Shown here one piece after another: positions 1 to 8,655 of a stretch of 64,000 nucleotides of DNA. The notes under the pieces were generated by a model. It did not search any database and had not been told where the DNA came from. It worked only from the letters and a program-made list of their open reading frames with translations. The stretch spans positions 1-64,000 of the forward strand of contig NZ_JAHBBF010000012.1 in assembly GCF_019331725.1 (NCBI RefSeq), in the 5' to 3' direction. The DNA comes from Bifidobacterium saguinibicoloris (GTDB taxonomy: Bacteria; Actinomycetota; Actinomycetes; Actinomycetales; Bifidobacteriaceae). The position numbers and the translations under genes are program-made. The first letter of the stretch is position 1; every line of letters begins with the position of its first letter.

Positions 1-1
1 C

Positions 2-1891
2 GTCCTCGTCGCGGCCGTCGCCACCGTCGTCCGTCTCGTGACGTCCGTCGCTTCGCCGGACCAGATCACCCAGACCTACGACACGGTCTTCCACGACAAC
101 GTCGTGGCGCATATCGTCCAGACGGGCGAGGCGTCGTCGCTGCACGCGCTGCCGCCCATCCGCGACGTCTATCCGATCGCGTTCCAGCAGTTCGCGGCGC
201 TCGGCGACATGGCGTTCCCCGCGCTGACCGCGCCGGCCGCCGTCACGTGCGCCTGGCTGGTGTTCGGCGCCGTGGTGTGGCCCGTGTCCATCCTGTTTCT
301 CGTGCGCACGGTGTGCGGCCGCCACGCGCTTTCCGATTTCGTCGCGCCCCTGCTGGCGGTTTCGGTCGCCGGCGGCCCGTTCCTGCTGTTGGATTGGGGC
401 ACGTTGTATTCGATGTTCGCCGGCCAGACGCTGCTGCCGGTGCTGTTCGCGCTCACCTGGCGATGGTGCATGCGCGATTGGCGGCGTGGCGCGTCCGTGT
501 GCGTCTCCGGTCTGGCGTGGATCGCGGTGGCCGGTCTGGCGGTGTCGTTCGCGCATTTCCGCGTCATCATGACGTTCCTGCTGACGGCGATGCCGTTGGC
601 GTTGTTCTGGCTGTGGTCCGTGGCGGTCCGTCTGCGCGAGACGCGCGGCGTGAGGGCGATGCGGATTGCGGTGGGCGCGTTCGCGGCCGTGGTGCTGGCG
701 GTGTTCGCCGCCGGTTGCGCGGTGTTCGCGCGCATGTACGTCTTCGACACGTCCCGCCCGATCTCCGACCATCTCAACGGCGGCCCCGCCCTGCCCACGG
801 AGGACATCCCGTCCGCGATCGGCCGGTTCCTGACGGGCACGCCCATCAATGCGGTGAACCAGCGGTTGGCGACGGATTGGCTGGTGGTGGCGCTGCTGGT
901 GGTGGCGTTGGTCGGCATCGTCACGTGCGGTCATGCCGCCCGTGACGCCCATGATGTCCGGTCCGCCCGTGCCGCCCGCGATGGAGACGCCGATCCCGCC
1001 GAACGTCCCGATTCCGCCGGACGTGCGACGCGTCGCGACGGCCTGCTGCTGGTGGCGGGTTTCGTGCTGTTGGGCTTCGTGTTCGTGGCGTGCGCGGGCA
1101 CGCACACCGATTGGGCGAAGGTCGTGTCCGCGCTGTGGTACAAGGACCAGCGTCGTCTGTTCGCCGCTTGGCCGATGATGGCCGCGCCGATCATCTGCCT
1201 GGGCGTGCGGGCGCTGTGCGGCCGCCTTGCGTCGTCCGCCCGCGCCGCGTCGATTGGTCTCCACGATTCTTCCGACCGGTCCGATTCGTCCGATGGCGCT
1301 GCCCCGTCCGTCCCGTCCGCCCCCTTCCGCCCGTCCGACGTCGCCACGGCCCACCGTCCCGCCGGAATCGCGCCGCACGCGCTGCGGACGGTGATCGCCG
1401 TCCTCGCCGTGCTCGTCTGCGTAGCGAGCCCGCAGATGACGGGCATGATGCATGCGGTGAAGGGCACATACGCGTTCGCGGAGAACGGCAAGGACTATCC
1501 GATGCTCACCAGCGACGAATACCTGCTGCTCAAGCGGATCGGCACGCATGTGCCGGAGGATGAGATGGTCGTCTCCGACCCATGGAACGGCAGCGCCCTC
1601 ATGCTGGCGGTGGGTCGTCGCACCCCGTTCTACGCGCACTTGTACATGGCGTGGGACTATGACCACGCCTATCTCGGCGGCAATCTGAAGAACCTGGGCA
1701 CCGACCCGCAGGTGTGCGAGATCATCCGCCGCAACGATCTGCACTGGTACGTTTCGATGGGCGGCCCGTATGCGCCGGACGATCCGAACCAGAACGTGTT
1801 CGACGGTCTGGCCGTGGTGCCGGACGCCATGCAGGCGGTGGACCGGCAGGGCGACGCCGTGCTGTACCGCATCACCGGTTGTGGTGTGTGA
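2..1891 (+). CDS. Polytopic membrane protein, DUF6541-like (5' end outside window)
   Basis: The frame is open from the left edge, so this is the C-terminal part of a longer protein; the first internal start candidate is GTG at 38. The visible part has many hydrophobic segments (for example around residues 55-90, 105-135, 165-200 and 210-240 counted from the GTG), a large polar stretch with Asp/Ser/Arg, and a C-terminal extracytoplasmic-looking domain with VSDPWNGSALMLAVGRR. This layout, with a multi-spanning N-terminus and a soluble C-terminal domain, resembles the DUF6541 family of actinobacterial membrane proteins that sit in polysaccharide loci. It is followed by two GT2 glycosyltransferases, which fits a role in surface-glycan assembly. 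The family name is from recognition only; no catalytic residues can be assigned. Confidence 0.7.
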   Translation, partial: VLVAAVATVVRLVTSVASPDQITQTYDTVFHDNVVAHIVQTGEASSLHALPPIRDVYPIAFQQFAALGDMAFPALTAPAAVTCAWLVFGAVVWPVSILFLVRTVCGRHALSDFVAPLLAVSVAGGPFLLLDWGTLYSMFAGQTLLPVLFALTWRWCMRDWRRGASVCVSGLAWIAVAGLAVSFAHFRVIMTFLLTAMPLALFWLWSVAVRLRETRGVRAMRIAVGAFAAVVLAVFAAGCAVFARMYVFDTSRPISDHLNGGPALPTEDIPSAIGRFLTGTPINAVNQRLATDWLVVALLVVALVGIVTCGHAARDAHDVRSARAARDGDADPAERPDSAGRATRRDGLLLVAGFVLLGFVFVACAGTHTDWAKVVSALWYKDQRRLFAAWPMMAAPIICLGVRALCGRLASSARAASIGLHDSSDRSDSSDGAAPSVPSAPFRPSDVATAHRPAGIAPHALRTVIAVLAVLVCVASPQMTGMMHAVKGTYAFAENGKDYPMLTSDEYLLLKRIGTHVPEDEMVVSDPWNGSALMLAVGRRTPFYAHLYMAWDYDHAYLGGNLKNLGTDPQVCEIIRRNDLHWYVSMGGPYAPDDPNQNVFDGLAVVPDAMQAVDRQGDAVLYRITGCGV

Positions 1892-2040
1892 CCCTGCGTC
1901 CTGTCCCGTGCGTCCTGCCCGCCATGCGCCCCGCCCTGTGCGTCCAAGGTCGTGCTGCCGTGAGACTGTGCGGAAGTGCCGGGAACGTCTGCGCGGCGGC
2001 CGATGCACCGCCTCCCGCATCCCCGGCCCCGGCCGCACCC

Positions 2041-2046
2041 TATAAT
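2041..2046 (+). promoter_or_regulatory. -10 box of a leaderless promoter
   Basis: A perfect TATAAT lies exactly 7 nt before the ATG at 2054. Three further genes in the next 2.7 kb show the same TANNNT-N7-ATG arrangement, the signature of leaderless transcripts in Actinobacteria. No clear -35 box is visible. It decides the start of the following glycosyltransferase. Confidence 0.6.
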
Positions 2047-2053
2047 GGTCGGC

Positions 2054-3163
2054 ATGCAGCTCACCGTTACCGCCGTAGTCGTGTCGTACAACCGCGAAGC
2101 CCTGTTGCAGGAGTGTCTGGACGGAATCGCCGCGCAGACGCGGCCGGTCGACCGCATCGTGGTGGTCGACAACGCGAGCACCGACGGCGCGTTGCAGGTG
2201 ATTCGCAACCACCCGCTGCTCGCCCGCGCGACGTACCTGACCGCGGACGGCGATGCCGCCTCCACGTCGCCCGACATCGCCGCTTCCACCGCACCGGACG
2301 CCACCGTCATCGCCCTGCCGCATAACACGGGCGGCGCCGGCGGCTTCTGCGCCGGCATCGCCGAGGCCATCGCCGGGTTCGGCGGCGACGCCGTCGCGCA
2401 GTCCCGCCACTACGTGTGGGTGATGGACGACGACACCGTGCCCACGCCGGGCGCGTTGGAGGCGCTGCTCGCCGCGGTGGCGCGCTGCGCGTACGAGAAC
2501 CGTACGATGCCGGCGGTCCTGGGCTCCAAGGCTTTGTGGGTGGACGGCCGCGAGCATCTGATGAACAAGCCGCGCCAGCGCACGTGGGTGCGTAAGGGCG
2601 ACCGTCTGCTCGACATGTCCAGCTTCGCCGACGAATCGGAACCGTCCGAATCGTCCGTGCCGTCCGGACCGGCCGCCTATCAGGTGCGTTCGCTCTCGTT
2701 CGTCTCCTGCCTGATGAACGCGGGCGCCATCCTGACGCTCAGCCGTCTGCCGCGCGCCGCGTACTTCCTGTGGAACGACGATTTCGAATTCACGTCGGCC
2801 CTGCTGCGTCGCGGCATCGGCTACTACGTGCCGGCCAGCGAGGTGGTGCACAAGACGAAGGTGTTCGGCTCCTCGGACGCCGATCCGGGCGCCCGCTTCT
2901 ACAACGAGGTGCGCAACAAGATCTGGCTGTTCCGCTTCTCGCGCGGCAATTTCTCCGGTTCGGAGCTCGTCGAGTTCCTGTTGAAGACGGCCCGTCGCTG
3001 GGTGCTGACCTGGCTGCGGTCGTCCGACCGTGCGACGATCGCCGACTGCTTCCGTCGCGGCCGTCACGACGGCTTCCGCACGAAGCCGGCGTCGAACGCC
3101 GAAATCTTCGCGGACGTTCCTGAAGTCGTCGAAGCCATTCGCGTCGTCGAACCCGAACGATAG
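2054..3163 (+). CDS. GT2 family glycosyltransferase (GlfT2/rhamnosyltransferase-like)
   Basis: A 369-aa GT-A fold glycosyltransferase. The N-terminus TVTAVVVSYNREALLQECL is the family-2 nucleotide-sugar binding strand and helix. VVDNASTDGAL follows, and VWVMDDDTVPTPGALEAL carries the DDD metal/UDP-sugar motif near residue 125. WNDDFEFT near residue 240 is the usual second acidic region of galactofuranosyl/rhamnosyl-type GT2 enzymes. It should transfer a sugar to a growing surface polysaccharide on the cytoplasmic side of the membrane. There is no Shine-Dalgarno, but a TATAAT box sits 7 nt before this ATG, so I chose 2054 over the in-frame ATG at 2045, which overlaps that box. It converges with the next gene with only 7 nt between them. 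The exact sugar cannot be told. Confidence 0.88.
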   Translation: MQLTVTAVVVSYNREALLQECLDGIAAQTRPVDRIVVVDNASTDGALQVIRNHPLLARATYLTADGDAASTSPDIAASTAPDATVIALPHNTGGAGGFCAGIAEAIAGFGGDAVAQSRHYVWVMDDDTVPTPGALEALLAAVARCAYENRTMPAVLGSKALWVDGREHLMNKPRQRTWVRKGDRLLDMSSFADESEPSESSVPSGPAAYQVRSLSFVSCLMNAGAILTLSRLPRAAYFLWNDDFEFTSALLRRGIGYYVPASEVVHKTKVFGSSDADPGARFYNEVRNKIWLFRFSRGNFSGSELVEFLLKTARRWVLTWLRSSDRATIADCFRRGRHDGFRTKPASNAEIFADVPEVVEAIRVVEPER

Positions 3164-3170
3164 CGCTCTC

Positions 3171-4034
3171 TCAGCGCCTCCCGCGATTGCGCAGCGCGGT
3201 GAGCGCGCGGTACGCGGCCCGACGCGCGCGCGTGGGGACGAGACGGTAGACGGCGCGGACCGTCACGTTGCGCAGGAACTGCGTGCGCGTGACGAACCCG
3301 TCGGCGAGGAACCGACGCTGCAGCCGGACCTCCTCACGGAACATGTCGCGTCCGCCGCGGCGCTCGTAGGCGCCGGCATCCACGCGGTAGAGCACGAGCG
3401 GCGCGCCCACGTTGCGCATGCGCGCGCCGCGCAGCAGCATCCGCTCCCACAGCAGATAGTCTTCGAACCGTCCGGCATGCTCCGGATAGCCGCCGGCGGC
3501 GAGCACCGCGGATTTGCGGAACACCACGCTGGGGTGGTGCAGCGGGGATTGCAGTCGCGCGTAACGGGCCAGCTCCGGGCCGCCCGCCGGCAGCGTGCGC
3601 ACCTGGCCGAGATGCGTCTCGTCGCCGCTGAATTCGCGGATGGCGCTGCCCGCCACGTCGATCGCGCCGCTCCGGAACAGCGGCAGCTGGGTGGCGAAGC
3701 GGTCCGGCAGCGAGATGTCGTCGCTGTCCGCGCGGGCCACGAGCTCGTGGTCGCAGTGGGCGAGTCCGACGTTCAGCGCGTGCGCCAGCCCGTCGTTGTG
3801 CTCGAGCGGGACGATGGTGAAGCGTGTGATGTGGCGGGCGGAATCGTCGTCCTCCAGGTCGTCGAGGTACCGCTGCATGTCCTGCGGCACCGGTCCGTCG
3901 CGCACGATGACGCATTGTTCGGGCGGCAGCGTCTGTTCCACCGTGGCCGACGCCACCGCGCGCTGCAGGTGCGCCAAGGTCTCGCCTTGGTAGACGCTCA
4001 TGAGCACGCAGAACGGTTGCACGGTTTCAGTCAT
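3171..4034 (-). CDS. GT2 family glycosyltransferase
   Basis: A 287-aa family-2 glycosyltransferase. It begins MTETVQPFCVLMSVYQGET and carries ARADSDDISLPDRF (the DxD metal-binding motif near residue 100) and HHPSVVFRKSAVLAAGGYP, typical of AmsE/WcaA-like enzymes of exopolysaccharide clusters. The C-terminus is Arg-rich, as in membrane-peripheral transferases. The long open frame extends 90 codons upstream, but the real start is the ATG at 4034: a TACACT box (4042-4047, minus strand) lies exactly 7 nt before it, and no ribosome-binding site is present. Its 3' end faces the preceding GT2 gene. It probably adds one sugar of the same surface glycan. Confidence 0.88.
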   Translation of the reverse strand: MTETVQPFCVLMSVYQGETLAHLQRAVASATVEQTLPPEQCVIVRDGPVPQDMQRYLDDLEDDDSARHITRFTIVPLEHNDGLAHALNVGLAHCDHELVARADSDDISLPDRFATQLPLFRSGAIDVAGSAIREFSGDETHLGQVRTLPAGGPELARYARLQSPLHHPSVVFRKSAVLAAGGYPEHAGRFEDYLLWERMLLRGARMRNVGAPLVLYRVDAGAYERRGGRDMFREEVRLQRRFLADGFVTRTQFLRNVTVRAVYRLVPTRARRAAYRALTALRNRGRR

Positions 4035-4041
4035 GCCCACC

Positions 4042-4047
4042 AGTGTA
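4042..4047 (-). promoter_or_regulatory. -10 box of a leaderless promoter
   Basis: Minus-strand TACACT followed by 7 nt and the ATG at 4034. It has the same geometry as the promoters at 2041, 4512 and 4659. Confidence 0.55.
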
Positions 4048-4114
4048 ACCGCCGGTTCTTGTGAGCGGATAGGTCCGGGGGATGATTCACAGGAGGTCTG
4101 TGTAGGCAAGTCCG

Positions 4115-4504
4115 TCAGCCGCGACGGCGGCGACGGCGCTGCATCCGCGCCACCACCTGCTTCGAGCCGCGGTCGGCGAGCTGGGAGACGGCCGCGCCCA
4201 CGGCGGCGGAGACGGCGGCGAACGCGATGCTCATGAGCAGGCCCTGCGGGGCGTCGGCGTCGAGCCCCTTGCGCAGGTTGCGTCGCGCGGTGCCGCGGCG
4301 CCACGTGGTGTCGAGCAGCTTGCCCGCCACGAGTCCGGCGATGGACGGCAGTGCCCAGGTGAACAGCTTGTCGCCCAGGGTGTCCGGGTCGTTGAGACGT
4401 TGCTCGCGCAGGGCGTCGACCTTGCGGTCGATGCGGTGGAGGGCTTCGACGGCGGCGTCGGCTTCGGAGGGGGTGCTGGTGGAGCGGTGTTTCGCGGCGT
4501 TCAT
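4115..4504 (-). CDS. DUF4235 family small membrane-associated protein
   Basis: A 129-aa protein. The N-terminal third is polar and helical (DAAVEALHRIDRKVDALREQR). The middle has WALPSIAGLVAGKLLDTTWRR, and the second hydrophobic helix (AFAAVSAAVGAAVSQLADRG) is followed by a very basic tail with six consecutive Arg. The pair of short hydrophobic segments around a GK..W motif is characteristic of DUF4235, a small actinobacterial integral membrane family of unknown function. The start at 4504 is supported by a TAGACT box exactly 7 nt upstream (leaderless). It is transcribed away from the phosphatase gene that follows. Confidence 0.75.
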   Translation of the reverse strand: MNAAKHRSTSTPSEADAAVEALHRIDRKVDALREQRLNDPDTLGDKLFTWALPSIAGLVAGKLLDTTWRRGTARRNLRKGLDADAPQGLLMSIAFAAVSAAVGAAVSQLADRGSKQVVARMQRRRRRRG

Positions 4505-4511
4505 GCGTTCC

Positions 4512-4517
4512 AGTCTA
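4512..4517 (-). promoter_or_regulatory. -10 box of a leaderless promoter
   Basis: Minus-strand TAGACT, then 7 nt, then the ATG at 4504. Third of four leaderless-type promoters in this region. Confidence 0.55.
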
Positions 4518-4634
4518 GTCCGCGCCGGCCCGGGTCGTGCGGTTCCGCGCCCGTTCCGCCGGTCGTTGCGGGACCCCGGCCGGTCGCCTTGACACCCGTC
4601 CGGCCTTCCCGCGCGGGAGGAAACGGCAACAGGG

Positions 4635-4664
4635 TTGGAGCCGGATGCGGGGACGGGCTACAGT
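4635..4664 (+). promoter_or_regulatory. Leaderless promoter (TTGGAG-N18-TACAGT)
   Basis: TACAGT at 4659-4664 lies exactly 7 nt before the ATG at 4672. TTGGAG at 4635-4640 gives a plausible -35 box with an 18-nt spacer. No ribosome-binding site precedes the ATG. Confidence 0.6.
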
Positions 4665-4671
4665 GGGTGTC

Positions 4672-5382
4672 ATGAGTGAACATGTTGAAGGCGGCACTGT
4701 GGCCGTCGACGCCCGCGGCGGCTCCGGCTTCCTGGTGCTGCTGCGTCATGGACAGACCGCGTGGAGCGAATCGGGACAGCACACCGGGCGCACGAACGTG
4801 CCGCTGACTTCGGTGGGACGGGAGCAGGCCGCGGCGGCCGGGGAACGCTTGCGCGCCGCGTTCCCCGGAGGGTTCCGTGCCGACTGCGTCTTCTCCAGCC
4901 CGCTGAAGCGTGCGCAGCAGACGGCCGAACTGGCCGGGTTCGCGGAGCACGGCACGCTGGACGGCATCGCGGAGTGGGATTACGGCCGTGCGGAGGGTCG
5001 CACGCGCCAGCGCGTGCGCGAGATGAGCGGATTCGACTGGGACGTCTGGCGTGACGGCCCGCAGTCGCTGCCGGCATCGATGGACGCCGATTGGACCGAG
5101 CGTCTGCCGGAGGGCGGCGAGGTGCAGGTGCACGCCGGTACCGGCGAGACGGTGGAGGAGGCTGCCGCGCGCGCCCGCGGCGCCATCGCGCAGGTGACGC
5201 CGCTGCTGGAGGCCGGACATGACGTGCTGCTCGTCGCGCACGCGCACATCCTGCGCATCCTCACCTCGCAGTGGCTGGGCGTGGACCCGCGGTTCGCGCG
5301 CCTGCTGCGTCTGGACACGGCCCACTATTCGGTGCTGAGCCGCTACAAGGGCGACAACGTCATTGAACGCTGGAACTGCTAG
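4672..5382 (+). CDS. Histidine phosphatase family protein (phosphoglycerate mutase-like)
   Basis: A 236-aa member of the histidine phosphatase superfamily. The catalytic RHG motif is in LVLLRHGQTAWSESGQHTGR (about residues 24-41), followed by SSPLKRAQQTAELAGF (substrate-pocket Arg), WDYGRAEGRTRQ, and the second catalytic His in LLVAHAHILRIL near residue 187. Such enzymes transfer or remove phosphate through a phospho-His intermediate; this branch is usually a broad phosphatase (acid phosphatase/GpmB-like) rather than a glycolytic mutase. The start at 4672 is chosen because of the leaderless promoter; the frame is open further upstream. A strong hairpin follows the gene. Confidence 0.88.
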   Translation: MSEHVEGGTVAVDARGGSGFLVLLRHGQTAWSESGQHTGRTNVPLTSVGREQAAAAGERLRAAFPGGFRADCVFSSPLKRAQQTAELAGFAEHGTLDGIAEWDYGRAEGRTRQRVREMSGFDWDVWRDGPQSLPASMDADWTERLPEGGEVQVHAGTGETVEEAAARARGAIAQVTPLLEAGHDVLLVAHAHILRILTSQWLGVDPRFARLLRLDTAHYSVLSRYKGDNVIERWNC

Positions 5383-5407
5383 CGTCGGTATCGTCGGCCG
5401 ACGGTCC

Positions 5408-5442
5408 GGACGGCTGACGGCACCGCCGGCCGTCAGCCGTCC
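5408..5442. terminator. Bidirectional hairpin between convergent genes
   Basis: A perfect 14-bp stem (5408-5421 with 5429-5442, 7-nt loop) between the phosphatase and the convergent LacI gene, overlapping the last codons of the latter. No long T run follows, as is common for GC-rich actinobacterial terminators. Confidence 0.6.
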
Positions 5443-6452
5443 AGCCGCGTCGTGCTGGAGCGGACGATGAGCTGCGGCGGGATCTCGTGGAACGGCTGGT
5501 CCACGTCGCGTCCGTTGATGAGGTCCATCGTCATGCGTGCGGCGGTGTGCGCCATGTCCACCGGGTCCTGGCGGATGGTGGTCAGGCCGATGTCGTCCGT
5601 GTAGAAGCTGTCGTCGTAGCCGATGAGCGACACGTCGCCCGGTACGGACAGGCCGTTGCGTTCCAGCTGGAACATGAGCGGCAGCGCGATGCCGTCCTCC
5701 TGGCAGGCGATGGCGGTGGGCATGTCCGGCAGGCTCATGAGCTGCGTGACCACGTCGCCGATGCGGTAGTGTCCGGCGTCGTCCACCTTGCAGACGATGA
5801 CCTGCGGTTCGATGCCCTCCTGTCGGCAGCGTTCGGTGAACGCGTCGAAACGGCCGCGCACGGAGAAGCTCAGGGACACGTCGCGGTCGGTGCGGATGTA
5901 GGCGATGCTGCGATGCCCCAGGTTGATGAGGTGGCGTGCGGCCAGCGTGGAGCCCTGCTCGTCGTTGATGGTGACGGCCGCGGCGAAGCCGTGCTGCGCG
6001 GCGTCGGCCGTGTTGATGCCGATGATCGGCACGCCCACGGTGGCGAGCTGCGCGGTCTCCTCGTTGTCGATGTCGAAGGAGACGACGATGACGGCGTCCG
6101 CGTTGCGGCGGACGGGCAGCATGTCGAAGAACTCCTTGCGCTCCTCGATGCTGGACACCTGGAAGACGGAGATGTCGTAGCCCTCCGCGTGGAAGACGTC
6201 ATTGAGGCCTTCGATGACGGATGCGGTGAACCACAGGCGGATGTGGCCGCTCATAAGTACGGCCACGCGCAGCGCGCGTCCGGATTTGAGCGCGGCCGCG
6301 GAACGGGAGAGGGAGAAGTTGAGCCGGTCGGCCGCGGCGAGCACGCGTTCGCGCGTCTTCTCCGAGACCAGCGTGGGGCGGGTGAACGACCGCGACACGG
6401 TGGAGATGGAGACGCCCGCCGCCTTGGCCACGTCCTGGATGCTGCTGCTCAT
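5433..6452 (-). CDS. LacI-family transcriptional regulator of the starch/maltose genes
   Basis: A 339-aa LacI/GalR repressor. The N-terminal HTH is SSIQDVAKAAGVSISTVSRS with the hinge helix SRSAAALKSGRALRVAVLM near residues 50-65. The rest is a periplasmic-binding-like sugar sensor (RRNADAVIVVSFDIDN, GYDDSFYTDDIGLTTIRQDP). The start at 6452 gives the canonical first helix; the frame is open 17 codons further. A GGGGT-type ribosome-binding site precedes it. It heads the starch locus and has an operator candidate at 6519-6532 in front of its own start, so it probably represses itself as well as the GH13, malQ and malE promoters. Its recognition helix is almost identical to that of the second LacI at 21647-22672. 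The effector is probably maltose or a related glucoside (inference). Confidence 0.9.
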   Translation of the reverse strand: MSSSIQDVAKAAGVSISTVSRSFTRPTLVSEKTRERVLAAADRLNFSLSRSAAALKSGRALRVAVLMSGHIRLWFTASVIEGLNDVFHAEGYDISVFQVSSIEERKEFFDMLPVRRNADAVIVVSFDIDNEETAQLATVGVPIIGINTADAAQHGFAAAVTINDEQGSTLAARHLINLGHRSIAYIRTDRDVSLSFSVRGRFDAFTERCRQEGIEPQVIVCKVDDAGHYRIGDVVTQLMSLPDMPTAIACQEDGIALPLMFQLERNGLSVPGDVSLIGYDDSFYTDDIGLTTIRQDPVDMAHTAARMTMDLINGRDVDQPFHEIPPQLIVRSSTTRLDG

Positions 6453-6518
6453 GGGACCCCCTGTTCGTGCCGGTGAATCGGGTGGGGAGCGCCGTCGAGC
6501 CATGCCGGCACCCCGTTA

Positions 6519-6532
6519 TGCTAACGAATGCA
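6519..6532. promoter_or_regulatory. LacI-type operator candidate (autoregulatory)
   Basis: TGCTAACGAATGCA, 66 nt upstream of the LacI start. It matches the palindromic pattern TGCnAACGnATGCA shared by sites before the other genes of the starch locus. Confidence 0.55.
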
Positions 6533-6631
6533 GTACCAGTGTACACGCGTTGCCGTGTGCGGTCACATCGTTGGAATGACGGGGTTTGCAGGCGTCTCTC
6601 GGCGCGCTCCCGGCGGAGTTTCGGCGCGCGT

Positions 6632-8416
6632 TCAGCACGCGAGCCAGGCGGCGGCGTCGGCCGGCAGGCGGTCGTCGTCGGTGAGCGGGGCGGAGGTGAG
6701 CAGCAGCGCGGCGTCGTCCGGAAGCGGCACCGGCTCCGTGCCGAAATTGGTCACGCACACGAGCGTGCGGCCGTCGGCCGTCGGACGGGCGTAGGCGATG
6801 ACCTCGTCGCCGGAACCCTCGTCGTCCAGCCACTCCACCGTCGACGTGTCGCCGGTGGCGGTGAGCAGCTTCGCGCGCAACGCCAACGCGCGACGGTACA
6901 GGTTGAGCATCGAGGAGCCGTCGGCGGCCTCGACGTCGGCCGCGAAATCCCTGAACCACAGGGGCTGCGGCAGGTGCGGCGCGGCCGCGGGCGTGCCGTC
7001 GGGGCGCGTGGCGGGGGAGAAACCGAACGACGTGGACGCGCCGTCCGCGAACGCGGGGTCCCAATCGGCCGGAACCGGGCCGTCGCCGGACCTGTCATCC
7101 GCGGTCCACGGCAGCGGCACGCGGCAGCCGTCGCGGCCCTTGTCGGTGAAGTTGCGGCGCGTGTTGAACGGCGTCGGATCCTCCAAGCGGTCCCACGGGA
7201 TGTTCGCCACCTCGAACAGGCCCAGCTCCTCGCCCTGGTAGATGTACACGGATCCGGGCAGCGCGAGCTCCATGAGCGCGGCGGCGCGGGCGCGGCGCGT
7301 GCCGAGCGCACGGTCCTCGGTGTAGGAGGCGCCGTCGCGCAGCAGCCAGTCGTGCGCGAGCTGATGGTAGACCGGCCCCTTCACCTGCGGCAGGCCGTAG
7401 CGGGAGGGGCTGCGCGGCACGTCGTGGTTGTTCATCACCCACGTGGTGGTCGAACCCTGCGTCTCCGCGGCCGTCTCGAGCCCGTGGCGGATGGCGGAGC
7501 GGAACTCGCCGGCGTCCCAGTTCGCCTCGGCGAACTCGAAGTTGAACACCTGCCCCAGGCCGGCCGGGTCGGCGTACAGATGCTGGTGCTCGGGCACCAC
7601 CCACGCCTCGCCCACGGCGAAGCGCGGCGGATCGTACTCGTCGAACACCTCGCGCCATTCGCGGTAGATGTCGTGCACCTCGCGGCGGTCCCACAGGGGG
7701 CTGGTGAAGTCGTGGTTGAGCACCTGCTGCACGGTGTCCGCGGGCATGTCCTCGAGCGGCGTGGAATCGAGGTCCTTGGCCAGGCCGTGCGCCACGTCGA
7801 TGCGGAAGCCGTCGGCGCCGTGGTCGGACCAGAATCGCAGCGTGGTCTTGAACTCCTCGTGCACGTCCGGGTTCCTCCAGTTGAGGTCCGGCTGCTCCTT
7901 GGCGAAGATGTGCAGGTACCACTGGCCGTCCTCCACCCGCTGCCAGGCCGGGCCGCCGAACAGCGACTGCCAGTCGTTCGGCGGCAGTTCGCCGTTCGCC
8001 CCGCGCCCCTCGCGGAAGATGTAGCGGTCGCGCGCGGCCGAGCCGCGGCCGGCCTTGAGGGCCTCCTGGAACATCACGTGCTTGTCCGCCGTGTGGTTGG
8101 GTACGATGTCGACGATCACCTTGATGCCGGCCTCGTGCGCGGCGGCCGCCATCCGGTCGAAGTCGTCCATGGTGCCGAGACGCGGGTCGACGTTCCGGTA
8201 GTCGATGACGTCGTAGCCGCCGTCCGCCAGGTCGGAGGGGTAGAACGGGCTCAGCCAGACGGCGTCGACGCCGAGCGCCTTGAGGTAGCCCATCTTCTCG
8301 GTGACGCCGGCGATGTCGCCCAGGCCGTCGCCGTTCACGTCCTTGAAGCTGCGCGGATAGACCTGATAGACGACGGCCTGCTTCCACCAGTCGCTGCGTT
8401 CGTTGTTCGCGGTCAT
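6632..8416 (-). CDS. GH13 alpha-glucosidase / oligo-1,6-glucosidase
   Basis: A 594-aa cytoplasmic glycoside hydrolase (no signal peptide) that releases glucose from malto- or isomalto-oligosaccharides. The start MTANNERSDWWKQAVVYQVYPRSF... begins at 8416, behind a GGAAAGGA ribosome-binding site; the frame is open 62 codons upstream. GH13 conserved regions: I DIVPNHTAD; II GFRIDVAHGLAKD (nucleophile Asp near residue 213); III AVGEAWVVPE (acid/base Glu near residue 265); IV VMNNHDVPRSPSRYG (Asp near residue 329). GFRIDVAHGL resembles actinobacterial GH13_30/31 alpha-glucosidases, with usual length. It lies with malQ and the importer and carries a LacI operator candidate at 8482-8495. The exact linkage preference cannot be read from sequence. 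Confidence 0.9.
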   Translation of the reverse strand: MTANNERSDWWKQAVVYQVYPRSFKDVNGDGLGDIAGVTEKMGYLKALGVDAVWLSPFYPSDLADGGYDVIDYRNVDPRLGTMDDFDRMAAAAHEAGIKVIVDIVPNHTADKHVMFQEALKAGRGSAARDRYIFREGRGANGELPPNDWQSLFGGPAWQRVEDGQWYLHIFAKEQPDLNWRNPDVHEEFKTTLRFWSDHGADGFRIDVAHGLAKDLDSTPLEDMPADTVQQVLNHDFTSPLWDRREVHDIYREWREVFDEYDPPRFAVGEAWVVPEHQHLYADPAGLGQVFNFEFAEANWDAGEFRSAIRHGLETAAETQGSTTTWVMNNHDVPRSPSRYGLPQVKGPVYHQLAHDWLLRDGASYTEDRALGTRRARAAALMELALPGSVYIYQGEELGLFEVANIPWDRLEDPTPFNTRRNFTDKGRDGCRVPLPWTADDRSGDGPVPADWDPAFADGASTSFGFSPATRPDGTPAAAPHLPQPLWFRDFAADVEAADGSSMLNLYRRALALRAKLLTATGDTSTVEWLDDEGSGDEVIAYARPTADGRTLVCVTNFGTEPVPLPDDAALLLTSAPLTDDDRLPADAAAWLAC

Positions 8417-8481
8417 GCGCGTTCCGTCCTTTCCTGTGCGACGCCGCGCCGGCGCGTCTCCCGCGTCCGACGACGATTCGA

Positions 8482-8495
8482 TGACAACGATAGCA
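8482..8495. promoter_or_regulatory. LacI-type operator candidate
   Basis: TGACAACGATAGCA, 65 nt upstream of the GH13 start at 8416. The core AACG and outer TG/GCA positions agree with the other operators of the locus; less symmetrical than those at 13381 and 22895. Confidence 0.4.
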
Positions 8496-8603
8496 GCGTC
8501 GTCGCGGTGCTGCCGGCGTTGTCCGATGCTCAGGCGGCGCGGGTCCCCATTGCGTCGTCGCTCGGATCGTGAACCGGAGGGCTGTGCGATTGCACATGAC
8601 AAA

Positions 8604-8635
8604 GCCCGGAATCAGAGCGAAAGCCGATTCCGGGC
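8604..8635 (-). terminator. Hairpin downstream of malQ
   Basis: A 10-bp stem GCCCGGAATC / GATTCCGGGC with a 12-nt loop, followed on the minus strand by TTTGTC. A plausible intrinsic terminator for malQ, second after the larger inverted repeat at 8656-8694. Confidence 0.5.
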
Positions 8636-8655
8636 GTGTGTGATGATGTGCGTTT

